Program-made: the position numbers and the translations under genes
From: CADEED01 sp035995425
GTDB taxonomy: Bacteria; Pseudomonadota; Gammaproteobacteria; Steroidobacterales; Steroidobacteraceae
DNA: 12,053 bases
NCBI GenBank assembly: GCA_035995425.1
Contig: DASYKM010000225.1
Location: 1 to 12,053, forward strand
Direction: 5' to 3'
Shown here: in pieces, positions 6,767 to 12,053 of the stretch
Layout of the letters: each line of letters begins with the position of its first letter
Numbering within the stretch: position 1 is the stretch's first letter
The notes under the pieces: model-generated
What the model saw: the letters and a program-made list of their open reading frames with translations, nothing else
Told to the model about the DNA's origin: nothing
Databases searched by the model: none

Positions 6767-7684
6767 TCAGGAGAAAACGGCCCGGGAGTCGAACACCGGG
6801 CCATCCACGCACACGCGCTTCATTGCCGGCCCGTCGGGTGTATTGACGCGCACCGTGCAGCCGGCGCACCCGCCCACGGCGCAGGCCATGAACTCCTCGA
6901 GCGACACCTGGCAGGCTACGTCGTGTTTGACGGCAACCTTGGCCATGGCCTCGAGCATGGGTGTCGGGCCGCAGGAGAAAACCTCGACCTCGGCTTTGGC
7001 GGCCGCGTCGAGCGAGCCTAACCACTCATCCGCGAGCTGCGTGACGAAGCCGTCGTAACAACCGGCGAAGCCGGCTTTGCTGGCGAGGCGGCTCGGTACT
7101 CCCCATCCGTCGAGCAGCGGCATGGCGGCGATGCTGCCGGCGGGAATTCCGGGAACGAGAATGGTCGAGGGCCGCGCCTTGAACGGGAACGGAATCTCCG
7201 AGCCCATGAGTACCAGAGGATTCCAGGGAGCACCCTGGGCGCTCATCCACTCGGCCAGGAACACCATCGGTGGAATACCGACGCCGCCACCGACTAACAA
7301 CGCACGCGGACGTTTCGGATCGGGGCGGAACGGCTGTCCGATCGGCCCGAGCACGCTGACGACGTCGCCGGTCTTGCGACGGCTGAGCGCACGCAGGCCC
7401 GGGCCCACGATCTTGTAGAGAATCTCGATCCACCCTTCGGTGGCATTCACGCGCTGTATCGACAGCGGCCTGCGCATCGGCACATCCGGATCGCAGGTGA
7501 GGTGCACGAAGCTGCCGGGCTCCGCACGCGACGCGCATTTCGGCGCCGAGATGCGCAGGACGAATTGCTCGCCCGGCCAGGTCTCCTGCGCGATCACCGC
7601 ACCGTCTTCGAGGAAGATGCTACCGCGGTGTGCCGGGTGCACGCCCGGGCTGCGACCCGCTTCGTCGTAAAGGAGTGCGCTCAT
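6767..7684 (-). CDS. pyrK: PyrK-type dihydroorotate dehydrogenase electron-transfer subunit (FAD / [2Fe-2S])
   Basis: The product is 305 residues. The family passes electrons from dihydroorotate oxidation in PyrD (class 1B) to NAD+ through FAD and an iron-sulfur cluster. It shows RRPLSI (71-76) for FAD, LLVGGGVGIPPMVFLAEWM (129-147) for NAD(P), CGP (238-240), and four cluster cysteines: Cys268, Cys273 and Cys276 in CAVGGCAGC, and Cys292 in RVCVDGPVF. The C-x4-C-x2-C plus distal C spacing and the CVDGPVF ending match PyrK. It is longer than usual (about 250-280) by an N-terminal extension of some 30 residues. Its ATG overlaps the pyrB stop as ATGA, with GAAGG inside pyrB nine bases upstream, so translation is coupled. 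No pyrD is in the window. It could serve another oxidoreductase, because most gammaproteobacteria use quinone-linked PyrD; the symbol is therefore by similarity. Confidence 0.85.
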   Translation of the reverse strand: MSALLYDEAGRSPGVHPAHRGSIFLEDGAVIAQETWPGEQFVLRISAPKCASRAEPGSFVHLTCDPDVPMRRPLSIQRVNATEGWIEILYKIVGPGLRALSRRKTGDVVSVLGPIGQPFRPDPKRPRALLVGGGVGIPPMVFLAEWMSAQGAPWNPLVLMGSEIPFPFKARPSTILVPGIPAGSIAAMPLLDGWGVPSRLASKAGFAGCYDGFVTQLADEWLGSLDAAAKAEVEVFSCGPTPMLEAMAKVAVKHDVACQVSLEEFMACAVGGCAGCTVRVNTPDGPAMKRVCVDGPVFDSRAVFS

Positions 7685-8634
7685 TGCTTGCGGCCTTCGA
7701 TGACCGCTTCGAGCACCGCCATGCGCACGGCGACGCCGTTGCGCACCTGGTCGCGGATCACCGACTGCGGTCCGTCGGCGACGTCGGAGGCGATCTCGAT
7801 GCCGCGGTTCATCGGCTGCGGATGCATGACGATGGCATCGGGCTTGGCTTTCGCCAGCCGTTCGGACGACAGACCGAACTTCGCGAAATAGCGATCGGCA
7901 TCGGGAATGGCGGCGGTCGCCATGCGCTCCTTCTGGATGCGCAACATCATGATGACGTCAGTGCCGGCAATGCCGGTCTCGATCGAGGTGTGGCGCTCGC
8001 AGCCGGCGAATTCGCTGGCGTCTGGCGCGAGGCCACGCGGCGAGACGATGCGAATCTCGGCCACACCGAGCGTCGCCAGCACGTGCCAGGCGGAGCGGGC
8101 CACGCGCGAGTGCTTCACGTCGCCGACGATGGCGATCTTGAGTCCCGCGAACTTCTTCTTGGCCTGGAGGATAGTCAACGCGTCGAGCAGCCCTTGCGTG
8201 GGATGCGCCACATGCGCCTCACCCGCCGACAACACGCTGGCGTGCGGTTGCACGTGCGAAGCGACGATTCCCGGCACGCCGGCCTCCGCATCGCGAATCA
8301 CGAACACGTCCACGTGGCAGGCTTCGAGCGTATAGATGGTATCGAGCATGCTCTCGCCCTTCACGCGCGACGACAGCTGCATCTCGAGGTTGACCACGTC
8401 GGCGCCAAGGCGCTTGGCGGCGAGCTCGAACGACACGCGGGTGCGCGTCGACGGCTCGGTGAACATGTTGGCGACCGTGATGCCGGCGAGACTCTTGTTG
8501 TGCACCGGCGCTTCACCGATCGGCTGCACGAATTTCTGCGCGCGAGTGAGCAGGGCTTCGATCTGCTGCTTCGACATGCCCTCGAGCGTGAGCAGGTGGC
8601 GGAGGGTGCCGTTTGATCGGGTTTGATCGGTCAT
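7681..8634 (-). CDS. pyrB: Aspartate carbamoyltransferase catalytic chain
   Basis: The product is 317 residues and catalyses the committed step of pyrimidine synthesis, carbamoyl phosphate plus aspartate to carbamoyl aspartate, in the cytoplasm. Diagnostic sites are present: FTEPSTRTRVSFE (58-70) binding carbamoyl phosphate, SSRVKGES (88-95) with the catalytic-loop Lys92, HPTQ (144-147), GDVKHSRVARS (171-181), MLRIQKER (230-237) for aspartate, and HPQPMNRG (271-278). HPQPMNRG carries Gln where HPGPMNRG is usual in E. coli-type enzymes. It follows ruvX with an ATGA overlap and has no Shine-Dalgarno sequence of its own, so it depends on coupling. pyrR and the inactive dihydroorotase pyrC', which flank pyrB in P. 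aeruginosa, are both absent here, and no pyrI is nearby. Regulation must therefore differ from Pseudomonas. Confidence 0.97.
   Translation of the reverse strand: MTDQTRSNGTLRHLLTLEGMSKQQIEALLTRAQKFVQPIGEAPVHNKSLAGITVANMFTEPSTRTRVSFELAAKRLGADVVNLEMQLSSRVKGESMLDTIYTLEACHVDVFVIRDAEAGVPGIVASHVQPHASVLSAGEAHVAHPTQGLLDALTILQAKKKFAGLKIAIVGDVKHSRVARSAWHVLATLGVAEIRIVSPRGLAPDASEFAGCERHTSIETGIAGTDVIMMLRIQKERMATAAIPDADRYFAKFGLSSERLAKAKPDAIVMHPQPMNRGIEIASDVADGPQSVIRDQVRNGVAVRMAVLEAVIEGRKQ
8611..8630. repeat. Perfect tandem 10-bp duplication at the start of pyrB
   Basis: GTTTGATCGG occurs twice in direct succession. It covers codons 2-8 of pyrB (TDQTRSN). Because 10 is not a multiple of three, the two copies encode different residues. 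It probably arose by slippage; loss or gain of one copy would shift the pyrB frame. Confidence 0.9.
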
Positions 8635-9068
8635 GTGTGTTGTTCGAACCAGCGTTCCAGAATTACCGCGGCCGCTGCCGCATCCACGTCCTCGCGCGTC
8701 ACCCGCCGCTTGCGCTCGCCGCTGGCGCGTTGCGCGCGCAACCGTTCCTCGGCGTCCTGCGAGGACCAGCGTTCATCGACCAGGTCGACGGGCAAGGAGC
8801 TGCGCCTGGCGAGCTCCGCGGCGAAGCGGCGCGCCGACTCGGTCAGCGGGCTCGTCGAGCCGTCGGCATTATAAGGCTCACCGACCGCGACGCGTGCCGG
8901 GCGCGTGTCGGCGAGCACTCGCTCGATGGCACTCCAGTCGGGTCCCTGTGGGCCGTTGCCAATCGTCGAGCGGGGATGCGCGGCGCGCGTCAGCGTGTCG
9001 CCGCTCGCGATGCCAATACGTTTGAGACCGAAGTCGAGTGCGACGACTATTTCTACCCGGTCAGGCAT
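8631..9068 (-). CDS. ruvX: RuvX/YqgF family Holliday-junction resolvase-like protein
   Basis: The product is 145 residues, close to the 138 of the E. coli protein. It has an RNase H-like fold; the family has been linked to 16S rRNA 5' processing and proposed as a Holliday-junction resolvase. Motifs are VVALDFGLKRIGIASGD (8-24) with the catalytic Asp12, AVGEPYNADGS (61-71), VDERWSS (97-103) and DVDAAAAAVIL (127-137) with late acidic residues. I chose ATG 9068: the frame extends to 9140, but the extra 24 residues are Ser/Arg-rich and unlike the family, and 9068 gives a normal eight-base overlap with the yqgE end. No ribosome site is visible, implying coupling. The yqgE-ruvX pairing is conserved across many proteobacteria. 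Confidence 0.94.
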   Translation of the reverse strand: MPDRVEIVVALDFGLKRIGIASGDTLTRAAHPRSTIGNGPQGPDWSAIERVLADTRPARVAVGEPYNADGSTSPLTESARRFAAELARRSSLPVDLVDERWSSQDAEERLRAQRASGERKRRVTREDVDAAAAAVILERWFEQHT

Positions 9069-9627
9069 GACCAGAGAAAGAGGTGAGCTGCCCGGGTTCG
9101 ACGCCGAGCAACCGGAGCGTCGCGAGCCAGCGCTCTTCATAGGGCAGATCGAAGATCACACTTTCATCGGCGGGCACCGAGAGCCAGGAGTTGTCGAGCA
9201 TTTCTTTCTCGAGCTGACCTGCTTCCCAGCCCGCGTAGCCGAGCGCGATGAACGCCTTGTCGGGACCGACGCCGGAGGCCATGGCCGCGAGCACGTCGCG
9301 CGACGTGGTGACCTGGATGGAGTCGGAGATCTTGTGGGTGGAGTCCCATTCGCCGCCGGGCCGGTGCAGCACGAAGCCGCGGTCCTGGTGGACAGGTCCA
9401 CCGCGCAGCACCGGCAGATCGGCGGCGCGCTTGTCGGTGGGCTCGATCTTCATCTGCTCGAACACCTCGCTGAGCGTCATGTTCAGCGGGCGGTTGAGCA
9501 CGATTCCGAGCGCGCCTTTCTCGCCGTGCTCGCAGATCAACGAAACGGTTTGCGAAAAATTCGGATCGGCGAGCTGCGGCATCGCGATCAGCAGATGATT
9601 GGAAAGACTGGTTACACCGCCGCTCAT
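9061..9627 (-). CDS. yqgE: YqgE/AlgH family protein
   Basis: The product is 188 residues, the normal family length. Its biochemical function is unsettled; in Pseudomonas the gene was named algH from an alginate-regulation phenotype. Family signatures are NHLLIAMP (10-17), GIVLNRP (41-47), VLRGGPV (73-79), RGFVLH (83-88), and GYAGWEAGQLE (130-140) followed by NSWL. It has no signal peptide and is cytoplasmic. It sits 12 bases after the tonB-like stop, has only a poor ribosome site (GGTAAAG, 11 bases away), and overlaps ruvX by eight bases. Its place in the gshB-tonB-yqgE-ruvX-pyrB order matches P. aeruginosa PA0407-PA0402. Confidence 0.96.
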   Translation of the reverse strand: MSGGVTSLSNHLLIAMPQLADPNFSQTVSLICEHGEKGALGIVLNRPLNMTLSEVFEQMKIEPTDKRAADLPVLRGGPVHQDRGFVLHRPGGEWDSTHKISDSIQVTTSRDVLAAMASGVGPDKAFIALGYAGWEAGQLEKEMLDNSWLSVPADESVIFDLPYEERWLATLRLLGVEPGQLTSFSGHA

Positions 9628-9639
9628 ATGCGGCGCACT

Positions 9640-10548
9640 TTACCGTGAATCAGCGGGCGCGGTCACCGTGCCGTGGCGCCCCGGCTTCTCGAACTCCCAG
9701 CCGTATTTGAAACGCAACAGCCGGTGTTTCTCGGCCAGTTCCTTGGGAAAAGGATCGAACGGGCTCGCCAGCTTCAATATGTCGACCACCCACTGGTCGA
9801 GTTTGGCGGAGCCGCTGGTTCGCATGATGACCGCCGATTCCAGCGTGCCGTCGGCGAGGATGGCCACTTCGACATCGGGGTTGCGCGTTCCCGGTGCACG
9901 CCAGGCGGCCTGGGGGAAGTTCAGCGTGCCCAGGCGCTCGACCTTGTTTCGCCAGGCGACCAGGTACGGTGCCACCAGCGATTCGCGCGTGTCGGGCGTC
10001 ACCCACAATTCGTCACGCTGCGGGCCGCGCACCTGTTGTTCCTCGTCGTCGTCGATGCCGAGCTTGTCGAGCTCGCTGTTGCCGGCGGTCTGCAGCGGCA
10101 CTTCGGTCATTTCCGTCATGCTCGCCGGCGGCGCGAAGTACAGGATGTCGGGCATCGGCGCGGTGGTAGTTAGTGCGCGGTTGTCGGCGGTGGAGAGCAG
10201 CGCGCCGGCGTCGTCGGCCAGCACCGCGCCGTTGGCGCGACCGTTGCGCGCGGCGTGTTCGGCCGCGGCCCGCGGTGCGCGCGCGACTTCGCCGGGCTCG
10301 GAACTGCCCGAGCCGAGCTGGCTGCGCTGCGCGAGATAGGTGGCGCTGTCGTTGCTGCGCGCCTCGGGCACGTCTTCGGAGACGATGAGGACTTCGAGTC
10401 CGGGTGCGCCCGGGGTGTCATGCTTGACCCCGCCGAACGTCACGCCAACGATGATGACGCCATGGACCAGCGCGGCCATGAAGACCGTGGTCGTAAGGCG
10501 GTCGCGCGTCGGCGCGATTCCTTCGCGCAGCTGCATCGCGCGGGACAT
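9640..10548 (-). CDS. TonB-like energy transducer, TonB3 type (pilus-linked position)
   Basis: The product is 302 residues. After a short cytoplasmic N-terminus a single membrane anchor spans about 19-40 (TTTVFMAALVHGVIIVGVTF). It contains His29 at the place of the functionally important TonB transmembrane His. Residues 45-190 form a periplasmic linker rich in Ala, Ser and charged residues, with an acidic patch DDDEE (166-170), and not the long Pro-Glu/Pro-Lys repeats of classic TonB. Residues about 195-290 form the C-terminal TonB domain: PYLVAWRNKVERLG, DVEVAILADGTLESAVIMRTSGS, LDQWVVDILKLASPFDPFP and FKYGWEF. AAAGG-type signal GAAAGG lies five bases before the ATG, inside the gshB end. It is the positional match of P. 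aeruginosa TonB3 (PA0406), needed for twitching motility, so a pilus role is more likely than iron uptake. No ExbB/ExbD gene is present. Confidence 0.85.
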   Translation of the reverse strand: MSRAMQLREGIAPTRDRLTTTVFMAALVHGVIIVGVTFGGVKHDTPGAPGLEVLIVSEDVPEARSNDSATYLAQRSQLGSGSSEPGEVARAPRAAAEHAARNGRANGAVLADDAGALLSTADNRALTTTAPMPDILYFAPPASMTEMTEVPLQTAGNSELDKLGIDDDEEQQVRGPQRDELWVTPDTRESLVAPYLVAWRNKVERLGTLNFPQAAWRAPGTRNPDVEVAILADGTLESAVIMRTSGSAKLDQWVVDILKLASPFDPFPKELAEKHRLLRFKYGWEFEKPGRHGTVTAPADSR

Positions 10549-10549
10549 G

Positions 10550-11518
10550 TCAGCCTTTCTTGGCGCCTATGCGGCGCTCGAGTGCGGCAATTACCATATC
10601 GCCAATATTGAGCCCGAATTGGCTGTCGAGTTCACGAATTCCTGTCGGACTCGTGACGTTGATCTCGGTAACGAAGCCGCCGATGACGTCCAGGCCGACC
10701 AGTACCATTCCCTTCTCGGCCAGCGTCGGACCGATTTGCGCTGCCAACCAGCGATCGCGTTCGTTGAGTTCACGCCCCACACCCTTGGCGCCCGCGGCGA
10801 GGTTTCCACGGTTGTCGTTCGCGGCCGGGATCCGTGCGAGTGCATACGGGATTGGTTGTCCGTCGATCAGCAGCACCCGCGCATCGCCGGTGGAGGCGAT
10901 GTCCGGCACGTAACGCTGCGCGATGGCGAAACGCTGCCCGTTGTCGGTCAACGTTTCAATGATGACCGGCAGGTTCTTGTCGCCTTTCTCCGTGACGAAG
11001 ATGGACTTGCCGCCCATGCCATCGAGCGGCTTCACCACGATCTTGCCGTGCTCGGCCGCAAACGCGGTGATATCGGTGGCGTTGCGCGTGATCAGCGTGG
11101 CGGCACAGCACTCCGGGAACCAAGCGGTGAACACTTTCTCGTTCATGTCGCGCAACCCTTGCGGGTGATTCGCGACGAATGCGCCCTGGATCTGCGCGCG
11201 CTCGAGGATGTAGGTGGTGTAGATGTATTCGGCGTCGAACGGCGGGTCCTTGCGCATGAACACGCAGTCGAATTGGCCCAACTTCTGCGCGGCAGATTCG
11301 CCGAGCTCGAACCACTTTTCGGGATTGGCGAACACCTTCAGGGATCGTCCGCGCCCGTACGCCACGCCATCACGCAGGAAGAGGTCCGACTGCTCGAAAT
11401 ACGTGAGTTGCCATCCACGAGCGGAGGCCGCAAGCAACATCGCAAGTGTGGAGTCCTTCGCAAATTTGATCTTCGCGATCGGATCCATCACGACCGCAAG
11501 ACTAGTGGTTTTCGGCAT
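10550..11518 (-). CDS. gshB: Glutathione synthetase
   Basis: The product is 322 residues, an ATP-grasp enzyme joining gamma-glutamylcysteine and glycine. It tracks the E. coli protein along its whole length: VVMDPIAKIKFAKDST (9-24), MRKDPPFDAEYIYTTYILE (88-106), NEKVFTAWF (126-134), the ATP-binding loop KPLDGMGG (163-170), RGNLAAG (237-243) and INVTSPTGI (286-294). I chose ATG 11518, which has GGAG six bases upstream and aligns with the family N-terminus. An upstream TTG at 11536 in the same frame adds six residues and has no support. It is the first gene of the six-gene minus-strand run; the next start codon is one base past its stop. It diverges from pilG across 155 bp, as in P. aeruginosa. 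Confidence 0.97.
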   Translation of the reverse strand: MPKTTSLAVVMDPIAKIKFAKDSTLAMLLAASARGWQLTYFEQSDLFLRDGVAYGRGRSLKVFANPEKWFELGESAAQKLGQFDCVFMRKDPPFDAEYIYTTYILERAQIQGAFVANHPQGLRDMNEKVFTAWFPECCAATLITRNATDITAFAAEHGKIVVKPLDGMGGKSIFVTEKGDKNLPVIIETLTDNGQRFAIAQRYVPDIASTGDARVLLIDGQPIPYALARIPAANDNRGNLAAGAKGVGRELNERDRWLAAQIGPTLAEKGMVLVGLDVIGGFVTEINVTSPTGIRELDSQFGLNIGDMVIAALERRIGAKKG

Positions 11519-11673
11519 CGCGAACTCCGACCTCAAAAACGTGACGTGACCGGCATAGCCGGGGGTATGCCCATATGTTAAAACGCTTGCAGCTTGCCTA
11601 GGGCACAGCTTTTTAATCGCAGCCCTTCAACGATTAGTGGGCGGCCATTTTGTTTGCTCAGCAGAGGTACGCG
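11519..11673. promoter_or_regulatory. Divergent gshB/pilG intergenic control region
   Basis: These 155 bp must hold promoters for both the six-gene minus-strand run and pilG. On the plus strand TTTAAT (11612-11617) is a five-of-six -10 box, with a weak -35 TTGCAG at 11587-11592 and a long 19-base spacer. AGAGG at 11663-11667 is the pilG ribosome site. A direct repeat CGTGACGTGA (11540-11549) and a separate inverted repeat lie nearer gshB. I find no confident promoter for the gshB direction. Confidence 0.4.
11552..11571. repeat. Inverted repeat GGCATA-N8-TATGCC in the gshB/pilG intergenic region
   Basis: Six-base arms at 11552-11557 and 11566-11571 are perfectly complementary around a G-rich eight-base spacer. 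Lying between divergent genes and with no T-run after it, it could be a dimeric regulator site or a leader stem-loop in the gshB transcript. No known regulator is recognised from the sequence. Confidence 0.5.
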
Positions 11674-12053
11674 GTGAACGACACCAATCCGCACCTCAAG
11701 GGTCTGAAAGTCCTCGTTATCGATGACAGCAAGACCATTCGAAAGACGGCGGAAACGTTGCTCGCGAAAGAAGGCTGCGAAGTCTTCACGGCGGTCGATG
11801 GTTTCGACGCGCTTGCGAAGGTTGCCGATTACACACCCGACATCGTGTTCGTGGACATCATGATGCCGCGGCTGGACGGGTATCAGACCTGTTCGCTCAT
11901 CAAACACAACAAAGTGTTCAAATCGATTCCGGTGATCATGCTGTCCTCGAAAGACGGTCTGTTCGATCGCGCCCGCGGGCGCATCGTGGGATCGGAGTAC
12001 TACCTCACGAAGCCCTTCACGAAGGACGAACTGCTGTCTGCCATCGAGACGCA
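11674..12053 (+). CDS. pilG: Twitching motility response regulator PilG (3' end outside window)
   Basis: The first 126 residues are present of an expected 130-135. It is a stand-alone receiver domain that is phosphorylated by the Chp/Pil chemosensory kinase and controls type IV pilus extension and cAMP signalling in Pseudomonas. The sequence LKVLVIDDSKTIRKTAETLL carries the acidic pocket Asp17/Asp18. The phospho-acceptor is Asp61 in FVDIMMPRLDGYQTC, with Ser91 in MLSSKDGLFDRARGR and Lys113 in YLTKPF. These blocks match PilG and not PilH. The start is GTG at 11674, chosen because AGAGG lies six bases upstream and the chain aligns with PilG from there. Because it starts with GTG and runs off the window it is easily missed. 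pilH, pilI and pilJ are expected downstream. Confidence 0.95.
   Translation, partial: MNDTNPHLKGLKVLVIDDSKTIRKTAETLLAKEGCEVFTAVDGFDALAKVADYTPDIVFVDIMMPRLDGYQTCSLIKHNKVFKSIPVIMLSSKDGLFDRARGRIVGSEYYLTKPFTKDELLSAIET

Noticed and set aside
7630..8616. 328-codon plus-strand reading frame opposite pyrB
   Set aside because: PyrB on the other strand is unambiguous and the antisense product has no motif or ribosome site.
9069..9140. Upstream extension of ruvX
   Set aside because: The 24 extra residues are Ser/Arg/Gly-rich, lie wholly inside yqgE coding DNA and do not resemble RuvX N-termini.
11519..11536. TTG start for gshB
   Set aside because: ATG 11518 has GGAG at good spacing and aligns with the E. 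coli N-terminus; the TTG has no ribosome site.
10340..11581. 413-codon plus-strand reading frame opposite tonB and gshB
   Set aside because: It is antisense to two well-supported genes and has no recognisable protein features.
11592..11614. Small hairpin (TGCC-TAG-GGCA plus outer GC pairs) followed by TTTTT upstream of pilG, considered as an attenuator
   Set aside because: The stem is only four continuous pairs and overlaps the candidate pilG promoter spacer, so it would not be transcribed if that promoter is used.
11602..11617. Sigma-54 type promoter (GGGCAC ... TTTAA) upstream of pilG
   Set aside because: The -12 element lacks the required GC, and the -24 element is imperfect.
1..12053. 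CRISPR array, transposase, integrase, tRNA or rRNA
   Set aside because: I saw no spaced direct-repeat array, no transposase or integrase motifs, and no recognisable tRNA or rRNA on either strand.

Overview
The window is GC-rich, densely coded chromosomal DNA from a gammaproteobacterium. It resembles the pilT/pilU ... pyrB-ruvX-yqgE-tonB3-gshB ... pilG neighbourhood of Pseudomonas aeruginosa. The source is probably a Xanthomonadales/Steroidobacteraceae-like relative and not Pseudomonas itself: pyrR and pyrC' are missing, a pyrK-type gene follows pyrB, and a block of secreted enzymes sits in the middle. This taxonomic placement is an inference from gene order and protein character; no 16S or other marker is present.

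Layout. (1) 1-1584, plus strand: the 3' end of a PilU-type type IV pilus motor ATPase, then a second complete PilU-type ATPase and a likely intrinsic terminator. (2) 1771-6666: four genes for exported products. They are a predicted outer-membrane beta-barrel (+), an S41-family peptidase (-), a metal-dependent amidohydrolase (+), and a GH53 endo-beta-1,4-galactanase with a CBM35-like domain (-). The S41 peptidase and amidohydrolase are divergent with only 39 bp between start codons. The other two junctions are convergent: the barrel and peptidase genes overlap by 20 bp, and the amidohydrolase and galactanase are 5 bp apart. (3) 6767-11518, minus strand: a tightly packed six-gene run, gshB-tonB-yqgE-ruvX-pyrB-pyrK, with junctions of +1, +11, -8, -4 and -4 bp, almost certainly one transcription unit. 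(4) 11519-11673: a divergent intergenic control region. (5) 11674 to the end, plus strand: the start of pilG, the twitching-motility response regulator, cut by the window edge.

The two ends (PilU ATPases and PilG) both concern type IV pili. The TonB-like protein in the minus-strand run is the positional counterpart of P. aeruginosa TonB3, which is required for normal pilus assembly, so the conserved frame of the locus is pilus-linked. Around it lie pyrimidine synthesis (PyrB, PyrK), glutathione synthesis (GshB) and two widely conserved proteins (RuvX, YqgE). The central genes look like a lifestyle-specific insertion for polysaccharide or peptide scavenging.

I see no CRISPR array, phage, transposase, tRNA or rRNA, and nothing that amounts to a clearly new multi-gene system. 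The best leads are the tandem PilU paralogs, the orphan PyrK replacing pyrR/pyrC', the pilus-linked TonB, and the compact divergent peptidase/amidohydrolase pair.
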